A stretch of 64,000 nucleotides of DNA from Dehalococcoidia bacterium. GTDB lineage: Bacteria > Chloroflexota > Dehalococcoidia > Bin125. A model generated the notes under the pieces. It was not told the origin of the DNA. It saw only the letters and a list, made by a program, of their open reading frames with translations, and made no database searches. A program made the translations under genes and the position numbers. This document shows, one piece after another, positions 8,613 to 17,726 of this stretch (position 1 is its first letter; each line of letters opens with the position of its first letter). The stretch is from contig JAJDYG010000006.1 of assembly GCA_022822855.1 (NCBI GenBank), positions 1-64,000 of the forward strand. The letters run 5' to 3'.

Positions 8613-10133
8613 TTAGGGGTCGGAGGTCAAGTGGCTCGGTGACACCCTCCGGCCCTGGGCGAGCCGGCGGGCCAACTCGCACGCCTCGTCGACGCCTGTG
8701 ATCTCTCCGACGGCGGCGGCCTCGTCAATCTTCGCACGGATTTCGCCGACGAGCGGACCGGGCGGCAGACCGGTGGCTTCCATGATCGCATGGCCATCGA
8801 GGATCCGTCCGCCTCGCGTTGGACGCCTCGGTTGCCAGGCGAGGATCCGCGCGACGTGTGCCGCGTATCCACGCCAGCGGGGGAGCAACGCTTCGGCTCC
8901 CGCGGTTGCGAGCGAGTCCGCGAGGAACAGCCAGCAGAGCGGAGTCGCCGCGTCGCCGAGCGCGGTATGGAATCGGTGCAAGGCGCGATCGGTTGGCGGC
9001 TTGCCGGGTGAGTTCACCTGCCCCGGGCGAAGGTGCTGCTCAATCAGCAGTTCGACCTGGTTGATCGTCCTGGTGGGCACTCTCAAGGCGGCCAGGCGAG
9101 CCCGGGCCAGCTCTGCGCCCACCTCGGAGTGCCCGAAGAAATGGGTCGATCCGTCTGCGTCGACCGTGCGGGTCTGCGGCTTGCCGATGTCGTGCAGCAG
9201 CGTCGCCAGACGCAGCGGCAGACGCCAACTGTCGAGCGACGCGCGAATCGCAGGAGTGTTCAACAGTGGACCTAGCTCGTTCCAGATAGCGAACGGCCGC
9301 CTCCCGCGCGGCGCAGCCGGACAGGTCAGTCGAGTGATCCAGCGAACGGCGTCGATCTGGTGCCAGAAGACGTCGCGCCGGTGGACAGGGCGTTGGTCGA
9401 CGCCTCGGCCAACGGCCAGCTCGGGCAGGATTTGATCCAGCAGTCCACTCTGTTCGAGACGTCTGAGCGCCCAGGGAAGTCTCTCGCTGAGGATGATCCG
9501 CTGGAGTTCTTCCCACTGCCGCTCCGCTGCCGAGTTGTTGATCAGGCCGGCGTCACGCTTGATCGCCGAGCGCAGCTCGGCGTTGGGACGCCACTCTCGT
9601 TCCGATTCCAGTCGGACGGCGCGCAACATACGCAGCGGGTCGTCGCGGAATCCGTCGTCGGAGACGAGGCGCAGGATTCGCCGATCGATGTCGTCGCGGC
9701 CGCCAAAGGGATCGAGCAGGGATGAGCACAAGTCGCCACGGCGGAACTCGGCGAGCGGCACGGCCATCGCGTTGACGGTGAAGTCTCGGCGGCGCAGGTC
9801 GCGCTCGATGTCGTTGTCGGGTAGCTCCCAGATGTCGATCTGACCATCGGCGAGGGGAATCCGCCAGATGTCGAAGTGGGCGCTGATCCTCGCGGCGGGG
9901 GCGTGCAACGCTTCGGCGGCTTGGCGAGCCCAGATCTCGGCGTGGACGACGGCGAGGTCGATGTCTATGCGGCCGCCCCCCTCTGCCTTCGGCATCTCCC
10001 CCCGCTTCGCGGGGGGAGATGGGAAATGTTGCGACACCTCCCGCCGCTGAACGTCGGCCAGCGCGTCGCGAACGGCTCCGCCGACAACCCAGACCCCGTC
10101 CGTGTCCAGCGCCGACAGCGCGTCAGTCAGCAT
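8613..10133 (-). CDS. tRNA nucleotidyltransferase / poly(A) polymerase family protein with HD domain
   Basis: A class II nucleotidyltransferase that should complete or repair the CCA end of tRNAs. The head has VWVVGGAVRDAL (residues 14-25) and the metal-binding DIDLAV (57-62), followed by NDIERDLRRRDFTVNAMAV and the DPFGG and RILRLVSDDGFRDDPLRMLRA region. An HD-type domain follows (LATLLHDIGKP, then FFGHSEVGAELA). Between GGAVRDAL and DIDLAV the family normally has about seven residues; here there are about 31, because a palindromic repeat is read in frame (residues 32-54). The start used, ATG 10133, overlaps the def stop region by 11 bp; ATG 10139 is two codons earlier. Whether it adds C and A, only A, or only C cannot be decided here. 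Confidence 0.9.
   Translation of the reverse strand: MLTDALSALDTDGVWVVGGAVRDALADVQRREVSQHFPSPPAKRGEMPKAEGGGRIDIDLAVVHAEIWARQAAEALHAPAARISAHFDIWRIPLADGQIDIWELPDNDIERDLRRRDFTVNAMAVPLAEFRRGDLCSSLLDPFGGRDDIDRRILRLVSDDGFRDDPLRMLRAVRLESEREWRPNAELRSAIKRDAGLINNSAAERQWEELQRIILSERLPWALRRLEQSGLLDQILPELAVGRGVDQRPVHRRDVFWHQIDAVRWITRLTCPAAPRGRRPFAIWNELGPLLNTPAIRASLDSWRLPLRLATLLHDIGKPQTRTVDADGSTHFFGHSEVGAELARARLAALRVPTRTINQVELLIEQHLRPGQVNSPGKPPTDRALHRFHTALGDAATPLCWLFLADSLATAGAEALLPRWRGYAAHVARILAWQPRRPTRGGRILDGHAIMEATGLPPGPLVGEIRAKIDEAAAVGEITGVDEACELARRLAQGRRVSPSHLTSDP
9975..10036. repeat. Palindromic repeat inserted in frame in the tRNA nucleotidyltransferase gene
   Basis: The core is CTCCCCCC-GCTTCG-GGGGGGAG-like: a perfect inverted repeat (TCTCCCCCCGC, centre TT, GCGGGGGGAGA), preceded by CCCCCTCTGCCTTCGGC. 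The same text, in inverted orientation, appears in the non-coding gap at 31746-31790 (CTCCCCCCGCTCCGCGGGGG and then GCCGAAGGCAGAGGGG). Read on the minus strand it encodes about 23 residues (FPSPPAKRGEMPKAEGG) and keeps the frame open. Confidence 0.85.
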
Positions 10134-10656
10134 CGACATCTTCGTCGTCGTCCTCGGACTCCTCGTCGTCCTCGACCATCTCGTCCAGCGTCCAGAGTTG
10201 ATCGAGAGAGGGCACGTGGTCGATGTAGACGCGTCCGTTGATGTGGTCGATCTCGTGCTCGAGGCACTGGGCCAGGAGATCATCCTCGGCGCGGACCCGG
10301 ATCTCTCGACCGGACAGATCCTGCGCCTTGGCCAGAACGCGGGTTGATCGGGTGACGCGCCCTCGATATCCGGGCACGCTGAGGCAACCTTCGATCAGCT
10401 CGCGCTCGCCGCTGCGCTTGACGACCTCGGGATTGACCATCACGAACGGCCGCTCGCCAGGCATGCCGATGACGACGACGCGCAGGCCAAAGCCGATCTG
10501 CGGCGCGGCGATGCCGACGCCGTGGGCCGCGTTCATTGAGTCGATCATGTCGGCCACGAGGGAGCGTAGCGAGGCGTCGAAGTTGCGCACGCGCTTGGCC
10601 GGCGTGCGCAGGACGGCCGCGTCTCGGGGCAGCGTCGTGATCTGATGAACGGCCAT
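10123..10656 (-). CDS. def: Peptide deformylase
   Basis: Peptide deformylase removes the formyl group from the first methionine of new proteins. The protein has 177 residues and all three active-site motifs: GVGIAAPQIG, EGCLSVPGYRG (Cys ligand) and QCLEHEIDHINGR (the two His ligands and catalytic Glu). The C terminus is an unusual run of Asp and Glu (about 20 acidic residues after LDEMV). It lies 20 bp downstream of purE, and its last codons overlap the start of the tRNA nucleotidyltransferase gene. Confidence 0.96.
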   Translation of the reverse strand: MAVHQITTLPRDAAVLRTPAKRVRNFDASLRSLVADMIDSMNAAHGVGIAAPQIGFGLRVVVIGMPGERPFVMVNPEVVKRSGERELIEGCLSVPGYRGRVTRSTRVLAKAQDLSGREIRVRAEDDLLAQCLEHEIDHINGRVYIDHVPSLDQLWTLDEMVEDDEESEDDDEDVDAD

Positions 10657-10676
10657 CGGCCCCTGGTTCAGTCCAG

Positions 10677-11174
10677 TCAGTCGAGGGTGGGATGCGGTTG
10701 GCTGAGTTGCTCTTCGGCGCGCTGTTCGCGGTCGCGATTGACGGCGTCGGCGATCTCGGGATGCGACAGGGCCAGGATGCGTCCGGCGAGCAGCGCGGCG
10801 TTGACCGCGCCGGTCCGGCCGATCGCGACCGTGGCGACGGGCACGCCACGCGGCATCTGGGCCATCGAGAGGAGCGAGTCGAGGCCGTCGGTGGCCCAGC
10901 CCTTGACCGGCACGCCGATCACGGGGATCGGCGTCTTGGCGGCCACCGCTCCGGGCAGCGCCGCCGCGCCGCCGGCGGCGGCGATGATCACTTCGATGCC
11001 GCGACCCTGAGCCTCGGCTGCGTAGTCGGCTGTCTCGTCGGGCGTGCGGTGCGCCGAGAGCACCCGAGCTTCCCAGGAGATGCCCAACGACTCGAGCGTT
11101 GAGGCCGTGTTCTTGATCGTGTCCCAGTCCGAGTGCGAACCCATCATCACACCGACCAACGGTCCGTCCGTCAT
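10677..11174 (-). CDS. purE: 5-(carboxyamino)imidazole ribonucleotide mutase PurE
   Basis: PurE converts N5-CAIR to CAIR in purine synthesis. The 165-residue protein carries the class I signatures [41 protein letters not shown] and [10 protein letters not shown]. No purK is adjacent. It is divergent from leuS; the 71-bp space between them must hold both promoters. It leads a short minus-strand run purE-def-tRNA nucleotidyltransferase. Confidence 0.96.
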   Translation of the reverse strand: MTDGPLVGVMMGSHSDWDTIKNTASTLESLGISWEARVLSAHRTPDETADYAAEAQGRGIEVIIAAAGGAAALPGAVAAKTPIPVIGVPVKGWATDGLDSLLSMAQMPRGVPVATVAIGRTGAVNAALLAGRILALSHPEIADAVNRDREQRAEEQLSQPHPTLD

Positions 11175-11245
11175 AGGGTCAATTTCCTGTTCTTTGCTTG
11201 GGCTGGCTGGTCAGATCACAAGATACCCCCGTGTAATCTGCGGCT

Positions 11246-13720
11246 ATGACGACCACTATGCCTTCGAACGTGCAGATTCCCGCCTACGACCCTTCCGAGA
11301 TTGAGCCGCGCTGGCGCGAACGCTGGGAGATCGACGGACTCTACCGAGTCGACGACGACGATCCTCGCCCGCCATATTTTTTTCTCACCATGCTTCCGTA
11401 CACCAGCGGCGACCTGCACATCGGCCACTGGTACGCGATGGCGCCCTCGGATGTGGCCGCCCGCTGGCATCGGATGCAGGGCAAGAACGTGCTCTTCCCA
11501 CTGGGCTTCGACGCGTTCGGTCTGCCGGCTGAGAACGCGGCGATCAACAACAACACGCATCCGAAGCAGTGGACCTACGCCAACGTCGAGGCCATGACCC
11601 GCCAACTCAAGACGATGGGGGCGTCGTTCGACTGGAGCCGCGAGTTCTCGACCTCTGATCCCGAGTACTACCGCTGGACGCAGTGGTGGTTCCTCAAGCT
11701 CTACGAGCACGGTCTGGCCTATCGCAGCCTGGCCGACTGCAACTTTTGTCCCGGCTGCGCCACGATCCTGGCCAACGAGCAGGTCAACCGCAACGACGAC
11801 GGCATCGGCGTCTGCGAGCGCTGCGAGTCGATCGTCGAAGCGAAGCAGATGGAACAGTGGATGTTCCGCACGACGGCTTACGCCGACGAGTTGTTGAACT
11901 TCGACGGAATCGACTACCCGGAGCCGATCAAGCTGATGCAGCGCAACTGGATCGGTCGCTCGGAGGGCGCGGAGATTTCCTTCCCGCTGGGCCGCGAGGT
12001 CGCAGGCGAGGACCGGATCACGGTCTTTACGACCCGTCCCGACACGCTGTTCGGCTGCACCTTCATGGTGCTCGCACCCGAGCATCCGCTGGTCGCCGAA
12101 CTGACGACGGACGACTGCCGCGCCGATGTCGAGGCATACATCGAGCAGGCGCGCCGGCAGAACGAGATTGAGCGGCAGTCGACGACCCGCGAGAAGACCG
12201 GCGTCTTCACCGGCGCGTACACGAAGCATCCGTTCACCGGCGAGGACATCCAGATCTGGATCGCCGACTATGTGCTGCTCAGCTACGGCACCGGCGCGGT
12301 GATGGGCGTTCCGGCGCACGACGAGCGCGACTTCGCCTTTGCCTCCGAGCGCGGGATTCCGATTCCGGTTGTCATCGCTCCGCCAGACTGGGACGGCAAC
12401 GACCTCGACGACGCGTACACCGGTCCCGGCAAGATGGTGAACTCGGGGCGCTTTGACGGGACCGACTGGCAGGACGGCAAACTGGCGGTCGCCGATGCGC
12501 TCGATGAGATGGGTCTCGGCGGACGCACGGTCTCCTATCGGCTGCGCGACTGGCTGATCTCCCGTCAGCGCTACTGGGGCGCTCCGATCCCGATGATCTA
12601 TTGCGAGTCCTGCGGCATCGTGCCGGTGCCCGACGATCAGTTGCCGGTGCTGCTGCCCGACGACGCCGAGTTCCTGCCGACAGGGGCATCGCCGCTGGAG
12701 CGGCATGAGGGCTTCGTCAATGCGGACTGTCCCGAGTGCGGTGAGGCGGCGCGTCGTGAGACCGACACGATGGACACGTTCATGTGCTCCAACTGGTACA
12801 TGTACCGCTACGTCGACCCGCACAACTACCACGCGCCGATCAATCCGGGCCTGGCGCGTCAGTGGCTACCGATCGATACCTACACCGGCGGTGCCGAGCA
12901 CGCGGTGATGCACCTCTTCTACGCTCGCTTCTTCGCCAAGGCGGCGCGCGACATGGGGATCCTGGAAATCGACGAGCCGTTTGCGCGGCTGTTCAACCAG
13001 GGCACGATCACCAAGGACGGCTTCAAGATGTCGAAGTCGCGGGGCAACGTGGTCAATCCGGACGAGTGGGTGGAGCGCTACGGCGCAGACACGGTCCGGC
13101 TCTACCTGATGTTCCTGGGACCGTGGGAGGCCGGCGGCGACTGGGACGACAGCGGCATTTCCGGTCAGTGGCGCTGGCTCAACCGAGTCTGGAACCTGGC
13201 CATGGGCGATGTTGACGCCGGTGGTGGCTCGGCCGACGCCATCCGTCGGGCGACGCACGCGATGATCGGCAAGGTCTCGGACGACATCGAGCGCTTCCGC
13301 TTCAACACGATGATCGCGGCCATGATGGAGTTCACGAACGAGCTGCAGAGCATCCGCGAGCAGGGTCCGGTCGACTCCGACGCCTGGCGCGACGCGATCG
13401 AGGCCCTGCTGCTCTGCCTGGCTCCGTCGGCGCCGCACATCACCGAGGAGTTGTGGCAGCGGACCGGTCACGGCGGTTCGGTCCACGAACAACGATGGCC
13501 CGAGTACGACGAATCGCTGGCTCAGGCCGAGACGGTGACCGTCGTGGTCCAGGTCAACGGGAAGCTGCGCGAGAAGCTGGCGCTGGCTCCGGGATCATCG
13601 CAAGAAGAGGCGGAGTCGGCGGCGCGCGGGTCGTCGCGGGTCGCTGATCAACTCGATGGCAAGACCCTGCGTCGCGTGATCTGGGTGCCAGACAAGCTGC
13701 TCAACTTCGTCGCCAACTGA
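11246..13720 (+). CDS. leuS: Leucyl-tRNA synthetase
   Basis: A class I synthetase that charges tRNA-Leu, 824 residues, the usual bacterial length. The HIGH motif is in LPYTSGDLHIGHWYA (about residues 51-65) and the KMSKS motif in DGFKMSKSRGNVV. The CP1 editing domain is present with LSYGTGAVMGVPAHDERDF, so it should clear mischarged isoleucine or norvaline. Paired cysteines CPGC and CERC mark the zinc-like insertion. The C terminus has VVQVNGKLREKL. The ATG at 11246 is used; an in-frame ATG four codons later is possible. scpA follows after 25 bp. Confidence 0.97.
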   Translation: MTTTMPSNVQIPAYDPSEIEPRWRERWEIDGLYRVDDDDPRPPYFFLTMLPYTSGDLHIGHWYAMAPSDVAARWHRMQGKNVLFPLGFDAFGLPAENAAINNNTHPKQWTYANVEAMTRQLKTMGASFDWSREFSTSDPEYYRWTQWWFLKLYEHGLAYRSLADCNFCPGCATILANEQVNRNDDGIGVCERCESIVEAKQMEQWMFRTTAYADELLNFDGIDYPEPIKLMQRNWIGRSEGAEISFPLGREVAGEDRITVFTTRPDTLFGCTFMVLAPEHPLVAELTTDDCRADVEAYIEQARRQNEIERQSTTREKTGVFTGAYTKHPFTGEDIQIWIADYVLLSYGTGAVMGVPAHDERDFAFASERGIPIPVVIAPPDWDGNDLDDAYTGPGKMVNSGRFDGTDWQDGKLAVADALDEMGLGGRTVSYRLRDWLISRQRYWGAPIPMIYCESCGIVPVPDDQLPVLLPDDAEFLPTGASPLERHEGFVNADCPECGEAARRETDTMDTFMCSNWYMYRYVDPHNYHAPINPGLARQWLPIDTYTGGAEHAVMHLFYARFFAKAARDMGILEIDEPFARLFNQGTITKDGFKMSKSRGNVVNPDEWVERYGADTVRLYLMFLGPWEAGGDWDDSGISGQWRWLNRVWNLAMGDVDAGGGSADAIRRATHAMIGKVSDDIERFRFNTMIAAMMEFTNELQSIREQGPVDSDAWRDAIEALLLCLAPSAPHITEELWQRTGHGGSVHEQRWPEYDESLAQAETVTVVVQVNGKLREKLALAPGSSQEEAESAARGSSRVADQLDGKTLRRVIWVPDKLLNFVAN

Positions 13721-13745
13721 CGTTTCCGGTCGCCCGGGTAGGCGC

Positions 13746-14549
13746 ATGGTCCAACTCCGACTCCCGGCTTACGAAGGTCCGCTCGATCTCCTGCTTGAAC
13801 TGATTGAGTCGCGCAAGCTCGATATCTCGGAGCTGTCGCTGGCGCAGGTCGCCGACCAATACCTCGCGCAGGTCGCGTTGATGTCGTCGCCTGAGGGCGT
13901 CATCAGCCGGGAGCAGGCGGATGCGCTCGCGGCGTTCATCAGCATCGGTGGTCGGCTGGTCCTGCTGAAAGCGCGTCAACTGCTGCCGGCGGCCGAGGAG
14001 TCGTCCGAGGATGAGGAGTCGGCGAACGATGCGCGCGAACTTGTTGAGATGGCGAAGGCCTACAAGCTGTACCGGGACGGTATCGCTGACCTCGGTCGGC
14101 GAGATCGCGAACGGCTGCGCTCTTACGAGCCGCTCGCCGCGCCGCCGATCGACCAGCCGTTGCCTGTTGGGATGTCGGACAGCCTGACACTGGAAGCGCT
14201 GGCGCGGATTGCGCAGGAAGTCCTTGATCGGGCGGCGGAGCGCGAGGCGCACCGGGAGATCGCCCATGACGCGGCGATCGAGCGGGAACGCATCACCGTC
14301 CGCGAGCGCGCGGCCGATCTTCGGGCTCGACTGATGAGTGGGCACGTGCTCTCATTCCGCTCCTGGATATCGGCGGCCGAATCTCGGCTGGAGCTGATCG
14401 TCTCGTTCATGGCGGTGCTGGAGCTGCACAAATCGCTCGCGATTGAGCTTGAGCAACAGGAAGACTTCTCCGACATCCTGATCACGGCGTTGGCCGATGC
14501 GCCGGACTCGGCCTGGGCGCCAGCGGACGCGTCGTCGTTCGATGAGTAG
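13746..14549 (+). CDS. scpA: Segregation and condensation protein A
   Basis: ScpA is the kleisin that bridges the heads of the SMC dimer during chromosome condensation. The protein has 267 residues. The N-terminal family signature is FEGPLDLLL-like (YEGPLDLLLELIESRKLDI), followed by the helical SMC-neck contact and GGRLVLLKARQLLP. The C terminus has the winged-helix SFMAVLELHKSLAIELEQ. scpB, which commonly follows scpA, is not next to it; ribF is. The start is the first ATG after leuS. Confidence 0.93.
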   Translation: MVQLRLPAYEGPLDLLLELIESRKLDISELSLAQVADQYLAQVALMSSPEGVISREQADALAAFISIGGRLVLLKARQLLPAAEESSEDEESANDARELVEMAKAYKLYRDGIADLGRRDRERLRSYEPLAAPPIDQPLPVGMSDSLTLEALARIAQEVLDRAAEREAHREIAHDAAIERERITVRERAADLRARLMSGHVLSFRSWISAAESRLELIVSFMAVLELHKSLAIELEQQEDFSDILITALADAPDSAWAPADASSFDE

Positions 14550-14625
14550 CCGGGATCTGCTCGGGTCTGCTGATACGCTGAGCCACGATTCCCCTGCCGG
14601 ATGACTTCTTGAAGGGCCATTACAC

Positions 14626-15585
14626 GTGGTGACTGAGCTGGCTCGCTCGGAGCTGCGTCGGGCGGCGCTCGGTCGGCCGACCGCCCTCACGATCGGCGTG
14701 TTTGACGGCGTCCATCGCGGCCATCAGATCGTGCTCAAGCACGTCGTCGAGAGCGCCCGACGGGACGGCTTGGCTTCTGCGGCGATCACGTTCCACCCGC
14801 ATCCTCGGCAGGTGCTCCGACCCGATCTGACGACCGAGTACGTCAACTCGCTGGAGGATCGACTCTCACTGATCATGCAGACCGGCCTCGACAGCGTGGC
14901 GACCGTCTCGTTCACTTCGGAGTTCTCACTCACCGATGCCGGCGATTTCGTTCGGATGTTGGTCGAGGAGTTTCAACTCGCTCGGCTGATCATCGGTGAA
15001 GACTTCGCTCTCGGCCGGCAGCGCGGCGGTGACCCGGAGACGCTCAAGGCGCTTGGGCGGGAACTCGGGTACGAAGTCGAAGTGATCGAGCTGTTGACCG
15101 GCGACTCGGCCGACAAGGTGTCTTCGACCGAGATCAGAACTGCGCTGGGCGATGGAGACGTGCGACTGGTCGGCGACCTGCTGGGCAGGCGTTACTCGCT
15201 GCACGGTCCGGTGGTAGTCGGATTCGAGCGCGGCCGTTCGATCGGCTTCGCGACCGCCAACGTCGCCATCGGCAACGACCGTGCGATTCCCGCGCCCGGC
15301 GTCTACGCAACGATCGCTCACCTGGCGACCGGTCCTGCACCCTCGGTCACGAACATCGGCGTCCGGCCAACCTTCGATGATGGCGGCGGGCTCTCGATCG
15401 AGTGCCACATCATCGACTTCGACGAGGACATCTACGGAACCGACCTGCGCGTCGAGTTCGTCGAGCGGCTGCGGGGCGAGCGCAAGTTCGACGGCATCGA
15501 CGCCTTGGTCAAGCAGATCGGCAAGGATCGCGACGCCGCACGCGACCTCCTGGCCAACATCTCCATCGGAGCGAGCGAAACATAG
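14626..15585 (+). CDS. ribF: Bifunctional riboflavin kinase / FAD synthetase
   Basis: RibF phosphorylates riboflavin to FMN and adenylates FMN to FAD. The 319-residue protein has the N-terminal nucleotidyltransferase domain (GVFDGVHRGHQ, FHPHPRQVL, VSSTEIR) and the C-terminal kinase domain (GRSIGFATANVAI, GVYATIAHL, TNIGVRPTFDDGG, ECHIIDFDEDIYG). It starts with GTG, with GAAGGG about 10 bases upstream. The stop is two bases before the tyrS start, so the pair is probably cotranscribed. Confidence 0.95.
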   Translation: MVTELARSELRRAALGRPTALTIGVFDGVHRGHQIVLKHVVESARRDGLASAAITFHPHPRQVLRPDLTTEYVNSLEDRLSLIMQTGLDSVATVSFTSEFSLTDAGDFVRMLVEEFQLARLIIGEDFALGRQRGGDPETLKALGRELGYEVEVIELLTGDSADKVSSTEIRTALGDGDVRLVGDLLGRRYSLHGPVVVGFERGRSIGFATANVAIGNDRAIPAPGVYATIAHLATGPAPSVTNIGVRPTFDDGGGLSIECHIIDFDEDIYGTDLRVEFVERLRGERKFDGIDALVKQIGKDRDAARDLLANISIGASET

Positions 15586-15587
15586 CC

Positions 15588-16850
15588 ATGAGTGACCAAA
15601 TCCCACCCGAGATCGCCGCCGAGGTCGAGCGTCAGCATGCGTTGATCATGCGCGGCACGTCCTACGGCGACGAAGGCACGCGGCGTGTCATGGACCGAGA
15701 ACTGCGAGTGCGACTGACCGAGTCGTTGGTCGAAGACCGCCCGCTGCGCGTCTATCTCGGTGTCGACCCGACATCGCCCGACCTGCACATTGGCCACTGC
15801 GTGACGCTGCGCAAGCTGGCCCTGTTCCAGCAGCTCGGACACCAGTCGATCCTGCTGATCGGTGACTTCACCGGCCTCGTCGGCGACCCGTCCGACAAGG
15901 ACTCGTTGCGTCCGATGCAGGCCGCAGAAATCCTCAACCGCAACGCCGAAACGTACCGGGACCAGGCCTTCAAGCTGCTCGACCCTGTCAAAACGGAGGT
16001 CAGACGCAACAGCGAGTGGCTGGGCGAAATGTCGTTCGGCGACGTCGTGCATCTGGCGTCGAACTTCACCGTTCAGCAGTTCACTGCCCGCGACACATTC
16101 AAGAACCGCATCGACGCCGAGCAACCCGTCTACGTCCACGAATTCATGTACGGCCTGATGCAGGGCTACGACGCCGTTGCCCTCGAGGCCGATGTCCAGC
16201 TCGGCGGCACCGACCAGACCTTCAACATCATGTGCGGCCGCACCCTGCAGGAGCGGCAGGAACAGAATCCGCAGGTAGCCGTCCTCACCCCGATCCTCGT
16301 CGGCACCGACGGCAACCTGCGCATGTCCAAGAGCACTGGAAACTACATCGGCATCGACGAGCCGCCCAACACCCAGTACGGCAAGGCCATGTCGATCCCC
16401 GACGACGCCATCGTCCGCTTCTTTGACTACGGCACCAACCTCGCCGACGACGAAGTCGACCGGATCGAAACGGAACTGAACTCAGGCAAGCTCAAACCAA
16501 TGGAAGCCAAGCGCCGCCTGGCCCGCTCGATCGTCGCCGAATGGCACGGCGATGAAGCGGCGCAGGCCGCCGAGGATCAGTGGACGAGCGTGTTCTCCAA
16601 ACGCGGTGTACCCGATGAAATGCCAGAAGTGGCCATCGATTTCGGAACGGAAGAAGAGATTGATGCCCCGATTATGAATCTCATCCAAGAGGTTGGCGCG
16701 GCACCGAGCGCTGCTGTTGCCCGCCGCCTCATCAAGCAAGGAGCAGTTCGCGTCGATAATGTCGTGATCAAAGAATCACATGCATGGGTCAAGAAGGACG
16801 CAGTTCTCCGAGTCGGCCGCCGCAAGTGGTACCGAATCGTGCCAAGGTAG
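15588..16850 (+). CDS. tyrS: Tyrosyl-tRNA synthetase
   Basis: A class I synthetase charging tRNA-Tyr, 420 residues. The HIGH motif is in PTSPDLHIGHCVTL. The substrate pocket includes GDFTGLVGDPSDKDSLRP, and the KMSKS-type loop is LRMSKSTGNYIG. The C-terminal S4-like RNA-binding domain is visible as ARRLIKQGAVRVDNVVI. The ATG at 15588 follows the ribF stop directly; frames open further upstream lie inside ribF and are not used. Confidence 0.96.
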   Translation: MSDQIPPEIAAEVERQHALIMRGTSYGDEGTRRVMDRELRVRLTESLVEDRPLRVYLGVDPTSPDLHIGHCVTLRKLALFQQLGHQSILLIGDFTGLVGDPSDKDSLRPMQAAEILNRNAETYRDQAFKLLDPVKTEVRRNSEWLGEMSFGDVVHLASNFTVQQFTARDTFKNRIDAEQPVYVHEFMYGLMQGYDAVALEADVQLGGTDQTFNIMCGRTLQERQEQNPQVAVLTPILVGTDGNLRMSKSTGNYIGIDEPPNTQYGKAMSIPDDAIVRFFDYGTNLADDEVDRIETELNSGKLKPMEAKRRLARSIVAEWHGDEAAQAAEDQWTSVFSKRGVPDEMPEVAIDFGTEEEIDAPIMNLIQEVGAAPSAAVARRLIKQGAVRVDNVVIKESHAWVKKDAVLRVGRRKWYRIVPR

Positions 16851-16858
16851 GGCTCGCC

Positions 16859-17215
16859 ATGGGAATCTTCAGTCAACCGATCGAGATCAGCGACCTCAGC
16901 GGGCAACACTCAGTTGCGATTGACGCCGTGGTCGATACAGGCGCGTTCTATTCGATTCTTCCCAGCTATCTGCTTCAGGAGTTGGGTGTCGAGCCAATCG
17001 ACCGAATCACGTTTCGACTAGCAGACAATCAGCCGATCGAAATGGACATCGGTCACGCGTGGATCACGCTCGGAGGTCGTCGCCGCATCACGACTGTGGC
17101 GTTCGGCAGCGATACTGGACAACTCCTTCTTGGCGCGTTGACGCTGGAGGGCCTGGAGCTCGCCGTCGATCCTCATGGCCAGCGCCTCGTCCCCATTGAG
17201 CACTTGCCCGTCTAG
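16859..17215 (+). CDS. Retropepsin-like aspartic protease family protein, copy 1
   Basis: A 118-residue protein with the clan AA fold: AVVDTGAFYSILPSYLLQEL holds the DTGA catalytic motif near residue 27, and LLLGALTLEGLELAVDP is the hydrophobic-hydrophobic-Gly motif near the C terminus. Single-domain retropepsin-like proteins are expected to act as homodimers. It has no signal peptide. It is the first of two tandem copies (see 17356-17712), eight bases after tyrS. The native substrate is unknown. Confidence 0.75.
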   Translation: MGIFSQPIEISDLSGQHSVAIDAVVDTGAFYSILPSYLLQELGVEPIDRITFRLADNQPIEMDIGHAWITLGGRRRITTVAFGSDTGQLLLGALTLEGLELAVDPHGQRLVPIEHLPV

Positions 17216-17227
17216 CCCACCCATTAC

Positions 17228-17250
17228 CCTCCGACCACAACCATCGGAGG
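17228..17250 (+). promoter_or_regulatory. Hairpin sequestering a ribosome-binding site, copy 1
   Basis: A perfect 7-bp inverted repeat, CCTCCGA at 17228-17234 and TCGGAGG at 17244-17250, encloses a 9-base loop. The right arm contains the GGAGG Shine-Dalgarno of the truncated reading frame starting at 17256. The whole element recurs at 17727-17749 before the intact gene. Confidence 0.55.
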
Positions 17251-17255
17251 CCCTC

Positions 17256-17324
17256 ATGACCGTCACCCTCGACCGGCTCGACCGCGCGACCTCACGTCAC
17301 CTGCTCTCACACCTGAGCCGCTGA
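17256..17324 (+). pseudogene. Truncated 5' end of the MBL-fold hydrolase gene, left by tandem duplication
   Basis: This 22-codon frame begins MTVTLDRLDRATSR and stops. Its first dozen codons and about 40 bases before them match the start of the intact metallo-beta-lactamase gene at 17756 (MTVTLDWLGCATFR) at DNA level. The similarity then ends, and the second retropepsin-like copy follows. It is best read as the scar of a tandem duplication whose unit was retropepsin gene plus the beginning of the hydrolase gene. Confidence 0.7.
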
Positions 17325-17355
17325 GGCTCTTGCTAGCCCTCGATAGACTTCTGGT

Positions 17356-17712
17356 ATGGGCACATTCACTTACCCGATCGAAATCACGGACCTCGACGAA
17401 CGCTCCTCCGGTGAGATCGAGGCTCTGGTCGACACGGGTGCGTCCTACACAGCGCTTCCCGGTCGATTCCTCCGAGAGCTAGGCGTCGAAACGATTGGCA
17501 CCAGACGGTTGCTCCTCGCAGACGGAAGCCGAGTCGACACGGACTACGGCCGCGCCTGGGCGACGATCGACGGCGAACGCGAAGTGACGATCGTGTTCTT
17601 CGGTCGGGATGACGGTCCCGCATTGCTGGGCGCGTACACGCTTGAGGGCCTGGCGCTCGCCGTCGATCCGGGCGCGAAGCAGCTGGTCCCCGCAGCCATG
17701 ATCATGTACTGA
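17356..17712 (+). CDS. Retropepsin-like aspartic protease family protein, copy 2
   Basis: A 118-residue paralogue of the protein at 16859, exactly the same length. It keeps the catalytic LVDTGASYTALPGRFLREL and the C-terminal LLGAYTLEGLALAVDP. Similarity between the copies is high at both ends and lower in the middle, so both have been evolving as separate genes. The stop lies 43 bp before the MBL-fold hydrolase start, and the two are probably one transcript. Confidence 0.75.
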   Translation: MGTFTYPIEITDLDERSSGEIEALVDTGASYTALPGRFLRELGVETIGTRRLLLADGSRVDTDYGRAWATIDGEREVTIVFFGRDDGPALLGAYTLEGLALAVDPGAKQLVPAAMIMY

Positions 17713-17726
17713 ATCCCACCCACTAC

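Noticed and set aside
11216..12832. 538-codon antisense frame over leuS
   Set aside because: It is the mirror of a high-GC gene with strong codon bias; the product has no recognisable domain, and leuS is certain.
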